A DNA stretch of 41,811 nt from Candidatus Parvarchaeota archaeon (GCA_030615175.1 JAUWZX010000005.1:1-41811), one strand, 5' to 3'. Counted from the first letter of the stretch, positions 31,366 to 39,939 are shown. Translations and numbers: made by a program. The notes: generated from the letters alone by a model not told the origin.

Positions 31366-31503
31366 TTATATGATAAAAGGAATGTTTATTTGAGAACCTG
31401 CCTGGTAAGTAAAAGTAAGGATGAATATTAAAATAATAATGAATATTGCTATGACTACGAGTAATAATCCTAATACTGAACCCCATTTAATGTCAAGCAC
31501 CAT
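31366..31503 (-). CDS. Mini pilin-like protein, 45 residues
   Basis: The product begins MVLDIKWGSVLGLLLVVIAI and ends in a short polar stretch (YQAGSQINIPFII). It starts three bases after the stop of the platform-protein gene, so it is the first small product of the run. Basic residue and hydrophobic helix fit a pilin N-domain or a small membrane partner of the secretion machine. Confidence 0.6.
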   Translation of the reverse strand: MVLDIKWGSVLGLLLVVIAIFIIILIFILTFTYQAGSQINIPFII

Positions 31504-31506
31504 TTT

Positions 31507-33612
31507 TTAACCAAACACTAATCCTGCCTCCACAGCAACTCTTGCAATGCCAGTGAACACGGTAGTGACGGCGAAAGTCACTATTACATAAATGATTAAA
31601 CCAATTGGAAGCATTCTTGAAATAAGGTCAAATTTGAATAAAGGGTCGCCTGCTAACTCTATATCACCATCAATCATTGATAATAAAATGATTATTTCAA
31701 CAACGTAAATGCCAACAACTGGCTGGAAAATAAATAATGGGATTGCTTTACTAACCTGGAATATCCCAAGAATCCATGTGCCAGCACCCATGCCAAAAGC
31801 CGCTCCTCCTTCATCAGCCATCATGCCCACAACCTGCGTGCCTAATATGTCAAGGATTATTAATATCATGGCTGTTAATCCAACAACGAGTCCTGAAATT
31901 ACTGGCGCTAAAAAACTTGACTGGAACTTCATGCTTGAAAGAGTTTCAGACAATATATCCCTGACTTTTTCATCAATCCTGTGAATATCCCTTAAGTAAT
32001 TACTCATGTTAACAAGACTTATTGCTGCAACGTCAAGGCTTTTCTTAGCACTCATGACTGCAACGTTTAAAATACTCTTAACAATTGCTGAAGGATAAAA
32101 ACGAATCGCGCCAATCTTAGGGTCAAAGATTGCTGATTCAACATCCATTCCTAATTCATTAATATTCTTGCTTATCTCGCCGAACAACCTGGAAGTTGCT
32201 GACTCACCCATAATACTGGCAACCTTTGTAAGAGCTATTTCTAAAGGGTAACCTTCACCAAGCCTGTTACCTAACTGGAAGGTTGCGTCAGCGAACTCGC
32301 GCTCAATCTCCTGCAACTCCTTTCTAATCTTCATCCTTGAAGTAGCAAGTAATTTGCCGTAAATAATCATTGCAGCAGCCGGCGCTGCAACAATTAACAG
32401 TGTTGCGTAAATATCCATTTCCTGAGGCTTTATTGAAGCATACATTGGAAAGTAAAAGAACATTGGGAGCAGTAATAAGAACGCGACTATTGCTGCAGGA
32501 ATCCATGCTGAGTAAGCCTTCCTGCCTTCCCCTTTACCCATGAAGAACTTGCCTTTCGGCGGCACGTCAGGATGAATACTGATATCCGGTATCGGGAAGC
32601 CTGCAGGCCTCTTAGCCAGCGAGTACTTGGCGAACACGAAAACAGCTATTGGCAGTATAACATCATAAAGCACTATTAATGCTAATGGATTAACAATATC
32701 ACTTAGGAAAGCACCCATTATAGGGAACATGACTAATCCAAGAACTGGAAGCATTATGCCCATCATGTAAAGCATGTTGATAGGAGTCCTTAAAGCATTA
32801 GCGTACCTAATCATCTGCTCATAAGTCCCTTCAAGAGATAAATCTAATGATTTATTAAGCATCCTAATCCTTGCATCCTCACTCCCCTGGTAAAGACTTG
32901 CTTCAATTAAGTGCACTGCGTCAACAAATACTGGCGAAGTTTCCTTCCAGTTCAACACATAACTATCCAATGCTTCCTTCATGCTTGCATACTTGCGTGA
33001 CTGAACATCCCATAATAACTTCTTAAAGTCATTGCCCAGCGCTGTCTCCAAGTTATCAGCAACGAATTTAACAGCTGCCTCTAAATTACTCGTTGTGCGC
33101 ATGAAGATAACCATGTAAAGTATTGACAGTATTAATTCTGAAGAGGCGCGGGCTCTTCTAATATCAAGCATCCTGTCAGGGTAATTTGTTATGTACATGA
33201 ACGCGCCGAACCCTGCCACTGCCAGCAATAGTCCTCCAGGACCAACGAATAAGAATGCAATAACACCCATTATTAGGAAAAGTATTATTGCCATTATGCC
33301 AAGCGAATAAATATCCGCTGGCTCAACATCTAGTCCAAGCAATCTTATCTTTACTTCTAATTTATCCTTTGTCTTCTGGTCAAGAGCGAATTTAATGCCA
33401 AGACTTCTTGACCATTTAGCGAGTTTCTCAAACCATTCTCCTCCTGCCGTTTTTTCTTTTTCAAAAATCTTAAACTCCCTTGAACGCGCAATTATTTCCT
33501 TTTTCTGCGCTTCTATGCCTGCACCGGTTTCAGGCTTCTTCTCCTTAACTCTATCCTTTAAGTATTTCTCCTTTAACTCCCTCTCTATCTGCGCTTTAGT
33601 TTTCTTTGCCAC
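31507..33612 (-). CDS. TadC/FlaJ-like platform protein of the secretion system
   Basis: This 701-residue polytopic membrane protein is the inner-membrane scaffold that works with the secretion ATPase in type IV pilus and archaellum assembly. After a charged cytoplasmic N-terminus (about 1-100), membrane pairs (IMAIILFLIMGVIAFLFVG; MLYMMGIMLPVLGLVMFPIM) alternate with two T2SSF-like cytoplasmic domains: ASSELILSILYMVIFMRTTS and later FADATFQLGNRLGEGYPLEI. This two-domain layout is typical of archaeal FlaJ/TadC proteins. Its start overlaps the ATPase stop by 17 nt, and it is followed by the pilin-like genes. Confidence 0.9.
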   Translation of the reverse strand: MAKKTKAQIERELKEKYLKDRVKEKKPETGAGIEAQKKEIIARSREFKIFEKEKTAGGEWFEKLAKWSRSLGIKFALDQKTKDKLEVKIRLLGLDVEPADIYSLGIMAIILFLIMGVIAFLFVGPGGLLLAVAGFGAFMYITNYPDRMLDIRRARASSELILSILYMVIFMRTTSNLEAAVKFVADNLETALGNDFKKLLWDVQSRKYASMKEALDSYVLNWKETSPVFVDAVHLIEASLYQGSEDARIRMLNKSLDLSLEGTYEQMIRYANALRTPINMLYMMGIMLPVLGLVMFPIMGAFLSDIVNPLALIVLYDVILPIAVFVFAKYSLAKRPAGFPIPDISIHPDVPPKGKFFMGKGEGRKAYSAWIPAAIVAFLLLLPMFFYFPMYASIKPQEMDIYATLLIVAAPAAAMIIYGKLLATSRMKIRKELQEIEREFADATFQLGNRLGEGYPLEIALTKVASIMGESATSRLFGEISKNINELGMDVESAIFDPKIGAIRFYPSAIVKSILNVAVMSAKKSLDVAAISLVNMSNYLRDIHRIDEKVRDILSETLSSMKFQSSFLAPVISGLVVGLTAMILIILDILGTQVVGMMADEGGAAFGMGAGTWILGIFQVSKAIPLFIFQPVVGIYVVEIIILLSMIDGDIELAGDPLFKFDLISRMLPIGLIIYVIVTFAVTTVFTGIARVAVEAGLVFG

Positions 33613-36600
33613 TTAAATCCATCTCCTTCCTGAACACCTTAACCTTTTCTTTAAGCCATGCCTCATATAATCTTAGAACATCCTTTGTTTCAGGGTAGCC
33701 CATCTCGCTTGATAACCTGTCAAATATTTTATGGAAAGCATCATTTGCTTCAACCATGAAGTCAGCCTCGTACAACTCCATCACTCCTGACTTCTCAGCG
33801 TAATCCTTAATTAATTCCTTTGTCCTAGTCCTTAAATTAATGTTCTCCCAGACAGCATCCCAGTTACCAGCCCATTCCCTGACCCTGCCGGCAATGCTTT
33901 TCAGCACTTCACTCTCGCCTTCAAGCAAGTCCCTCGTAGGCACTAATTTATTTGATTTAGAGTCATAAGTCATTAGAGTTACGAAACCATGCTCCCTTAC
34001 AGGATCCTCCTCCCAGTCTTTCCTTATTTCTGTTATATCAACTAATTTCCTGACTTCCCTTAAACCTGAAGGGTCTCTTATCTTGTTTGCAATCATTATT
34101 ATATCAGTTGCCTTAAAACTAGTTCTTGGAACTTCCAAGTCATTAACAACTCTGTCAAACACTCCGTAAGCACTGTCACCGTGAATAGTTCCTGCAACAA
34201 CGTTTGCCAGGGCGCCGACCCTCATTGCCTCATATAATGCTTTTGCTTCAGTGGACCTAATTTCACCCATTATCAGGCTTGAATCGCCAAGACGCAGTGA
34301 AGTCCTTATGCCGTCAGCTGCTGATAACTCACTTTTGCTTCCAACAATAGCGCTTCTAACCTTCATTGATACAATGTTGTAACCAATATTGCGCATGTAA
34401 TTAATAGGTAATTCAAGAGTGTCTTCTATAACGATTATCCTGTAACGCCTCATTATCTCTATAAGTAAGGATTGCAGTAATGAAGTGTTATGCACTACAA
34501 TATTATTTGCTATGAAATTATGCGTGCCTTCAACCTCTAAGTCATAAACGTAACCTTCATCATTAATTACTCTATCAACACTGACTACTTCATCAAAGAA
34601 TACTTCCGAGCCTGCTAGTATCCTAAGGTTTTCAATAATAGTTTTAAATCTTGATAATTCATTTGATTTGAGACTATTTAATTCAATAATTCTCCTTTCA
34701 AAAGTATTAAGTATTTCTTTTAATTTTTTCTTGCTTGGATTACATATTCCTTCAAAATCACCCTTCAAGTTCTTCATGAATAATCCTTTATATAATTCTT
34801 TTAAGGGCTTGCTGATATTAGGGATTACTTTAACATTCTTCACTTCATGACTGAAACCTGTTTTTTCATAGTAATTCCTTAATGAATCATCACTATTAGT
34901 GAACATTAATTTGCTTTTATTAACGTGGCTATCACTAATGAAGTCCATAAACTCAGGCATCTTAACAGGCCGGGACAAGTGTACTTTTAATAAAGTATTT
35001 TTATTAATACAAGCATAATTAAACCCTGATTTCTCATTAGTAACAGCATTAATTAATTTCATCCTGCGCTTGTATTTCTCAAGCAAGTTTAAAGGAGTTC
35101 TTAATATTTCAGGAACAGTTATGAAATCCTTTTTCTTTATTTGCTCTGCAAAAACTTCAGTTAACACTCCATTTTTTATGGTATAAAACGGGTGTTCAGG
35201 CGTGACTCTCACTTTCCTTCCTGAACGAGTCATAACTTCAATAACATCTGTTAAATATTTTCTTTTATAAACTGCTTTTACTTCCTTTTCTTCAAAACAC
35301 AAGTTCCCAGTATTCATTGTTAAAACTTTTATTGGTTTCTCAGGGACTCCTATAAAACCATCATCTGTTCTTTCACTATTAATTAATAACACGTTATCCA
35401 CCAGTTCTTTTATTGGCTTAAGTGAACCGCCAGCAAGCTGCACTAATGAATCCCCTGTCAAGCACTTCCCTGAACCTCTGGTGCCTGCCACAAGCATTGG
35501 ACGCGCGCCGTCAATCAGGAAACTAATTAAGCCAGCTGATAAAGGCGTTATCATCCCAACCTTCATGAATAACGGCAGAGTCCAGGGCCTTTCCCTGTGC
35601 CTCCTGAAAGTGAATGCCAGACCTGTAGGGCTTAAAGGCTTCTGTATTACTGCAACCCTTGCCCTGGCTTTTTTAGTTTCTAATTCAGTGTCAAGGACTG
35701 GATTAGCCTCGTCTAAAGCTCTTCCAGAAAGCATTCTGAACCTTGAAGCCCAGGCTTTTGCCTCCTTAATATTTGGATAAATATTTGTCTCGCACTCTCC
35801 GTGAATCGAGTGCTTGAAGATTATTGGCGTACTGCCTACAGGCGCGTTAACGTAAATATCTTCCACTTTTTCATCCTCTAATAACACTTCTATTAAACCG
35901 AAGCCGACTGTAAGCCTCATTAATATTCTTGCAAGTTTTTCAATTTTCTTATAGGACATCTTTATTTCATTATTGCGCGCTAACTCCTCAACCAAGTCCT
36001 TACCGATATTAAAGAATACTTCCCTCATACGCGTAGGGTTTACGAATTCCTCCCTTCTGGGCTTGAATTTAACCATTATCTGTCTTGCCTCGTCAAGTAA
36101 TGTATAATCATTCTCGTCAAGTTTAAATTCCGGCGGCACTATGTGATACACATACCTTATCTTATCAGGTAATTCGTATACGACTACATCATTCTCCCCC
36201 ACCCTATACGAGTCAATCTCCTCAGCCCTCATCGGCGGCTCTGATATCAGTCTCGTGTACATGAAGTTAGGTTTGATTATTGGCTCAAAAACCACTGTGT
36301 ATAATTCCCTGTCACCTACTTTATAGCCTGGAAGTTTATCCTTAATCAATCTTATTATTTTTAATCCTGCAATATCCTTCACAATGTCTTCAATTATTGC
36401 TGCATACTCAGTTACGCATTTCCTCTCACTCTCACCTTCAGTTATCTTAAGCCTTGACCTTATCGTCCTATAATGCCTTAAAGCAATTAAGTAAGCGCCT
36501 ATTGGGTCGCTTTTCAGGGTGTTAATTATTTCTCTTACCTTCACAACGTAGTCAGGAATTACTTTTCTGCACTTCTCGCTTATTAATTCTATTGACAGCA

Positions 36601-36874
36601 CTTTCTTTTCCTTAACCAGTTTAATGAATAGTGATGCAAGTTCATTCATTAATTTAGCCTGCGTTAAAGGGTAAATATAATTCCTCTCAGCCTCGAATAT
36701 TATTGTCGTTACTGAACCAGTTTCCATTAACTTGTTAACAGTGTCATCCATGCATAAAGGATTGTTCTCAATGCTTGGATAACTAGTAGGGTCTTTCCAC
36801 TTTATTATTAGGTTAACCTCTGTCCCTTCCCTTTCAATTTCATAGTTCTTTTCTTTTTTAGGGTCCTCAGGCAT
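33596..36874 (-). CDS. Type IV pilus/secretion ATPase split by an intein
   Basis: A VirB11/GspE-family ATPase that powers pilin polymerisation or secretion. The precursor is 1092 residues. The Walker A loop GTRGSGK (464-470) is interrupted by a 326-residue intein, and TSLLQ follows at 797. Downstream are the Asp box IIVIEDTLEL, Walker B region LIMGEIRSTEAKALYEAM and His box GTIHGDS. After splicing the enzyme would be 766 residues. An SD-like GGAGGGG lies about ten bases before the ATG. It heads the 25-kb pilin operon and is divergent from the coiled-coil pair on the plus strand. The P-loop is non-functional until the intein is removed, so splicing controls activity. Confidence 0.93.
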   Translation of the reverse strand: MPEDPKKEKNYEIEREGTEVNLIIKWKDPTSYPSIENNPLCMDDTVNKLMETGSVTTIIFEAERNYIYPLTQAKLMNELASLFIKLVKEKKVLSIELISEKCRKVIPDYVVKVREIINTLKSDPIGAYLIALRHYRTIRSRLKITEGESERKCVTEYAAIIEDIVKDIAGLKIIRLIKDKLPGYKVGDRELYTVVFEPIIKPNFMYTRLISEPPMRAEEIDSYRVGENDVVVYELPDKIRYVYHIVPPEFKLDENDYTLLDEARQIMVKFKPRREEFVNPTRMREVFFNIGKDLVEELARNNEIKMSYKKIEKLARILMRLTVGFGLIEVLLEDEKVEDIYVNAPVGSTPIIFKHSIHGECETNIYPNIKEAKAWASRFRMLSGRALDEANPVLDTELETKKARARVAVIQKPLSPTGLAFTFRRHRERPWTLPLFMKVGMITPLSAGLISFLIDGARPMLVAGTRGSGKCLTGDSLVQLAGGSLKPIKELVDNVLLINSERTDDGFIGVPEKPIKVLTMNTGNLCFEEKEVKAVYKRKYLTDVIEVMTRSGRKVRVTPEHPFYTIKNGVLTEVFAEQIKKKDFITVPEILRTPLNLLEKYKRRMKLINAVTNEKSGFNYACINKNTLLKVHLSRPVKMPEFMDFISDSHVNKSKLMFTNSDDSLRNYYEKTGFSHEVKNVKVIPNISKPLKELYKGLFMKNLKGDFEGICNPSKKKLKEILNTFERRIIELNSLKSNELSRFKTIIENLRILAGSEVFFDEVVSVDRVINDEGYVYDLEVEGTHNFIANNIVVHNTSLLQSLLIEIMRRYRIIVIEDTLELPINYMRNIGYNIVSMKVRSAIVGSKSELSAADGIRTSLRLGDSSLIMGEIRSTEAKALYEAMRVGALANVVAGTIHGDSAYGVFDRVVNDLEVPRTSFKATDIIMIANKIRDPSGLREVRKLVDITEIRKDWEEDPVREHGFVTLMTYDSKSNKLVPTRDLLEGESEVLKSIAGRVREWAGNWDAVWENINLRTRTKELIKDYAEKSGVMELYEADFMVEANDAFHKIFDRLSSEMGYPETKDVLRLYEAWLKEKVKVFRKEMDLSGKEN
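34487..35464 (-). mobile_element. Intein in the P-loop of the secretion ATPase
   Basis: The intein starts with Cys1 (CLTGDSLVQLAGGS), has block B RVTPEHPFYTI, block F DEGYVYDLEVEGTHNFI and ends VVHN, with Thr as the +1 residue. It is 326 residues long. The 180 residues or so between blocks B and F are too long for a minimal intein but show no clear LAGLIDADG motif. FMDFISDSHVNKSKLMFTNS and LYKGLFMKNLKGDFEG look like eroded versions. This suggests a splicing-competent intein with a decayed homing endonuclease. Confidence 0.93.
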
Positions 36875-36964
36875 TGATTATTACCCCTCCAAAATCCTTA
36901 TATTTATTTAGTGCTTCATACTTTTTAAGTATTTAATAGGATAAATATTTTAAGGTGAGTTAAA

Positions 36965-37390
36965 ATCCCGAATGCGAAAGAACAGGAAGCCCCTAAGAAG
37001 AAAACAACTAAGGAGCAGGAGTTAGAATTAATTAAGGAATTAATTAGTAACGTTGCAAGGATTAATGACCGTTTAAGAATTATTGAAGAAAGAGTTCACA
37101 GGAATCGTGAGAAGATAAGAGTTGTTGATGAAAACTTAATCATTAAAGTTAATTACTTAAAAAATTCAACAAAGAATACTAATCTTAAAGCCATTGAGTT
37201 AAACAAGAAGGTTGAGGAAATCACTGATTCTCTTCAGAGAATGCTTAAAACTCTTGCTGAAACCGCAAGGATTTCTGATTTAGCAGTTATCGAGAAAGTA
37301 CTGGACTTATTTGACCCCACAAGATATTTAACTGAAAAAGATGTATTAAAAGTTATTAATAAAGAGTTAGGAACAAGGAGTGTTAAGTGA
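36965..37390 (+). CDS. Coiled-coil protein with a probable AUC start
   Basis: This frame is open from the TGA at 36956-36958 to the TGA at 37388-37390. No ATG, GTG or TTG lies near its 5' end; the first in-frame ATG is about 90 codons in. AAGGTGA at 36952-36958 is a good Shine-Dalgarno sequence with ATC at 36965 six bases behind it. ATC then starts a plausible 141-residue protein (I/M)PNAKEQEAPKKKTTKEQ. It is a charged coiled coil with heptads (RINDRLRIIEERVHRNREK, IELNKKVEEITDSLQRMLK) and a folded end (DLFDPTRYLTEKDVLKVIN). It abuts the next gene and is divergent from the ATPase operon. It resembles FlaC/D-type coiled-coil partners in general character only. Confidence 0.7.
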   Translation: MPNAKEQEAPKKKTTKEQELELIKELISNVARINDRLRIIEERVHRNREKIRVVDENLIIKVNYLKNSTKNTNLKAIELNKKVEEITDSLQRMLKTLAETARISDLAVIEKVLDLFDPTRYLTEKDVLKVINKELGTRSVK

Positions 37391-38065
37391 ATGGGAATTT
37401 TAGGTAAAAAAGGAGAGAAGAAAGAAAGTAAAAGTGACGTCCCTGTTCAAGCAGTTATCAGCATGAGGGATAGAGGATTAACTAATGAGCAAATAATTAA
37501 TCAATTGAAGAGTCAGGGGCACAAACTTCAAAGCATTAGGGATGCATTGACTCAAGCAGAGGTTAAGAGCGCTGCAGTTATGCCTAAAGAACCTGAAATG
37601 CCACCACCTCTTGAAGCTCCTCCGCTCCCGCCGCCTCCAATGCCTGGAGAAGTGACGCCATCTAAAGCGCCTGAAATGCCTGTATTCGGGGCTAAGGTGG
37701 AAAAAGTCAGGGAAGCTAAGATTGAGGAAATGGAGCGTATACTTGAAGAAATCGTTGACGAGCGGTGGAAGGATGTTACTGCTCGTTTCAAGACTCTGGA
37801 AGAATTAAAAGGCAAGATTGAGATAAAGATTGACGAACTTAACATTAAGGTTAATGGCTTGGTTAAGCGCATGGATAACATTAGCAACGTGATGATGACA
37901 AAGGTTGAGGAGTATGATAAGACAATGAAGGATGTTGACGTTGAGATTAAAGCTTTAGAGAAGGTAATGCAAAAACTTGTTCCAAGCATGGCTGAGCAGG
38001 TTAAGGAATTAAGGGATATAGTTACTGGCTTGCGCGGTTCAACTAAGACAATTAGTGAAATCTGA
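37391..38065 (+). CDS. Pro-linker coiled-coil protein, 224 residues
   Basis: This cytoplasmic protein has three parts. A small helical N-domain (about 18-60: RDRGLTNEQIINQLKSQGHK) is followed by a Pro-rich linker (about 65-97: PPPLEAPPLPPPPMPG) and a long coiled coil (about 105-215: IDELNIKVNGLVKRMDNISN). The ATG directly follows the upstream TGA, so the two coiled-coil proteins are probably co-translated and may interact. Location beside the secretion ATPase suggests an accessory part of the machine, in the manner of archaellum FlaC/FlaD; homology was not established. Confidence 0.75.
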   Translation: MGILGKKGEKKESKSDVPVQAVISMRDRGLTNEQIINQLKSQGHKLQSIRDALTQAEVKSAAVMPKEPEMPPPLEAPPLPPPPMPGEVTPSKAPEMPVFGAKVEKVREAKIEEMERILEEIVDERWKDVTARFKTLEELKGKIEIKIDELNIKVNGLVKRMDNISNVMMTKVEEYDKTMKDVDVEIKALEKVMQKLVPSMAEQVKELRDIVTGLRGSTKTISEI

Positions 38066-38078
38066 TTTTCATAAGTTT

Positions 38079-38756
38079 TTACTTCTTAGGCGCTGTTATT
38101 GCTATTGTTGAAACTAATAGTATTATGAATACCATTATTGCTCCTACTACCTCAGGGGTTCCTAAAGCGTAAGCCACTCCCTGGTAGCCGCCTTTATAAT
38201 ATATTCCTTTTATTAATTGGTATTCCTGCCCATCAACAACTATCATGCTTGGCTTGCCTTCAGCTTCAGTAACGTTTCCAATGTATTCTCCTTGAAACCT
38301 GTTCTCAACAATTAAGTCTCCTGATTCATTAATCATCCGTGCTGGTATCCTGTCCATGGATATAAGCCAGTCCTGCAGTCCTATTATTGTGAAGAGCACT
38401 AAGAGTCCTACCACCATGATTATGAACATTGTGCTCTTTAATGCATTAGCAACTGATTCCTGCGGTGCTCCCAGGAATAAGAATAGTAAGTATCCTATGA
38501 AGAATAGTATGAATAATATCATTAGTACTGGCAGCACTGAGTTCAACCAGTAACCTGCTCCTGCCATGATGAATAAGAATGCAATAGTGAATGCTAGTAT
38601 ACCGTTAATGTCTGCCCTGTCACTTACTATTTTCAACTTCATTAACAGCCCGTACATTACTGCGAAAACTAGTAGGAATGGTATCACGTAGTCAGTTATT
38701 CCTAACTGCTTGAATATGTCTACTGGCATCGCTGTTTTAGGGTATCCTGTTGCCAT
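38079..38756 (-). CDS. Polytopic membrane protein, paralogue A
   Basis: The start at 38756 (MATGYPKTAMPVDIF) follows the upstream TAG by one base and has AAGGGGAG before it. This is better supported than a frame from 38780 that overlaps the upstream gene. The protein has about six hydrophobic segments and a central soluble insert (VTEAEGKPSMIVVDGQEYQL). FLLVFAVMYGLLMKLKIV, followed by NGILAFTIAFLF, is shared with the two upstream genes. It ends AITAPKK. Third gene of a three-gene membrane operon. Confidence 0.75.
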   Translation of the reverse strand: MATGYPKTAMPVDIFKQLGITDYVIPFLLVFAVMYGLLMKLKIVSDRADINGILAFTIAFLFIMAGAGYWLNSVLPVLMILFILFFIGYLLFLFLGAPQESVANALKSTMFIIMVVGLLVLFTIIGLQDWLISMDRIPARMINESGDLIVENRFQGEYIGNVTEAEGKPSMIVVDGQEYQLIKGIYYKGGYQGVAYALGTPEVVGAIMVFIILLVSTIAITAPKK

Positions 38757-38757
38757 T

Positions 38758-39348
38758 CTAGAACTCCCCTTCCAAGTCAATTAATTTCTTAAGTAATCCT
38801 CCCCGCCCACTGCTCTTTTTCTGCCTGCCAGTCATGAATATTAGTAGTATTACGAATATGAATATTCCAAGTATTATAACGCTGCCCCAGTCAACTCCTG
38901 TTATCCTTGGCATTTGTATTCCTGTTAGGTTTAATTCTCCTGCAACGCTTAGCCATGTGAGTATTATTACTGCTCCTATTGCTCCTACAACGATTAATGG
39001 TCTTAGAGGCATGCCGTAGAATCCTTCTTCCTTTTTTGACAGGAAGCCGCCTATTACTATGAATACTAGTAATGCTACTGTCACCATGCCCAGGTATGGG
39101 AACATCTTCGTTATTAGTATTGTTGAGAACGCGCTTGTAGCTGTGAAGTAAGCAATTGCAAGTGCCAGTATTAGCCTGGCCCCCCTATTGTCTTTGAATA
39201 AGTGCACTCTTTCAAGTATTAGGAATATTATTGAGTATATGACTAGGAATACGCTTAGGAATTCTATGCCTGTGACTCCTGGAGGCATTAGTGGTGTCAT
39301 CATTTCGTTTATCAGGTTTATTGAGTTCGCTATCACGTTGGTTGTCAT
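38758..39348 (-). CDS. Polytopic membrane protein, paralogue B
   Basis: A 196-residue protein with several membrane spans. LSVFLVIYSIIFLILERVHL, then ARLILALAIAYFTA, match the position of the LLVFxxxYGxL...NxIxAFTIA motif in the flanking paralogues. The C-terminus is basic (GRQKKSSGRGGLLKKLIDLE), probably cytoplasmic. It starts three bases after the stop of paralogue C and its own stop is one base before paralogue A. Function unknown. Confidence 0.75.
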   Translation of the reverse strand: MTTNVIANSINLINEMMTPLMPPGVTGIEFLSVFLVIYSIIFLILERVHLFKDNRGARLILALAIAYFTATSAFSTILITKMFPYLGMVTVALLVFIVIGGFLSKKEEGFYGMPLRPLIVVGAIGAVIILTWLSVAGELNLTGIQMPRITGVDWGSVIILGIFIFVILLIFMTGRQKKSSGRGGLLKKLIDLEGEF

Positions 39349-39351
39349 TAT

Positions 39352-39900
39352 TCATGCACCTTCTTTCTTGCCTGGAGTCTTGCTTATATAATAAATGACT
39401 ATTATGAATGCTAGGAAGAACATTATTCCCCAGAAGTCCACTATTGATAATCCCATTGCTGCCAGTCCTTTGTTAAGGTCTAAATCCACTCCTGCCAGCC
39501 CTATTAGTACTGCTGCTAGGCTTCCAACCACTATTACTGCTCCTATCTGTAATGTTCTCTTTGCGTGCGGTCCTGTAAACCATTCCTCAATGTCTGTGGC
39601 GAACATTGCTATTAACATTAACCCGCATACAATGACTATACTTATGATTGATACCCATGGCAGGAACCCTGTTAGGAATCCTACGAACCAGCCTGTTAGC
39701 ACGCTCGTCATTGCTATTGTGAATGCTATTATCGCATTAACTGCAGGTCCTTTTTCTCCGAATACTTTGGTCTTGCCTAATATTCCATATATTATTGAGA
39801 ATACTAGCAGAAATGGTAGGACTACGTCGAATATCCCGAACTTCTTCCACGTTTCAATTATGCCTATCACAACTGACGTGTCATTAACAGGAACACTCAT
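39352..39900 (-). CDS. Polytopic membrane protein, paralogue C
   Basis: A 182-residue protein with about five spans. FLLVFSIIYGILGKTKVF followed by NAIIAFTIAMTSVL is the clearest form of the motif shared by the three adjacent genes. C-terminal SKTPGKKEGA is basic. A TATA-like box at 39925-39934 is about 29 nt upstream of the ATG, so this is the leaderless first gene of the trio. Its neighbourhood suggests it is a membrane component of the pilus-like system. Confidence 0.75.
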   Translation of the reverse strand: MSVPVNDTSVVIGIIETWKKFGIFDVVLPFLLVFSIIYGILGKTKVFGEKGPAVNAIIAFTIAMTSVLTGWFVGFLTGFLPWVSIISIVIVCGLMLIAMFATDIEEWFTGPHAKRTLQIGAVIVVGSLAAVLIGLAGVDLDLNKGLAAMGLSIVDFWGIMFFLAFIIVIYYISKTPGKKEGA

Positions 39901-39924
39901 ATCATTATTAAAACTAATTGGATA

Positions 39925-39934
39925 GATTTAAAAG
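39925..39934 (-). promoter_or_regulatory. TATA-like box of the three-gene membrane operon
   Basis: gatttaaaag on the plus strand, about 29 nt before the ATG at 39900. This predicts a leaderless start. Confidence 0.5.
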
Positions 39935-39939
39935 TTTTG

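Noticed and set aside
37552-37989. 145-residue minus-strand frame opposite the coiled-coil gene
   Set aside because: Ser/Ile/Gly-rich shadow of a charged coiled coil and Pro-rich linker.
39395-39925. 176-residue plus-strand open frame opposite membrane paralogue C
   Set aside because: Antisense of a clear membrane protein that has a promoter and two paralogues; long only because of biased codons.
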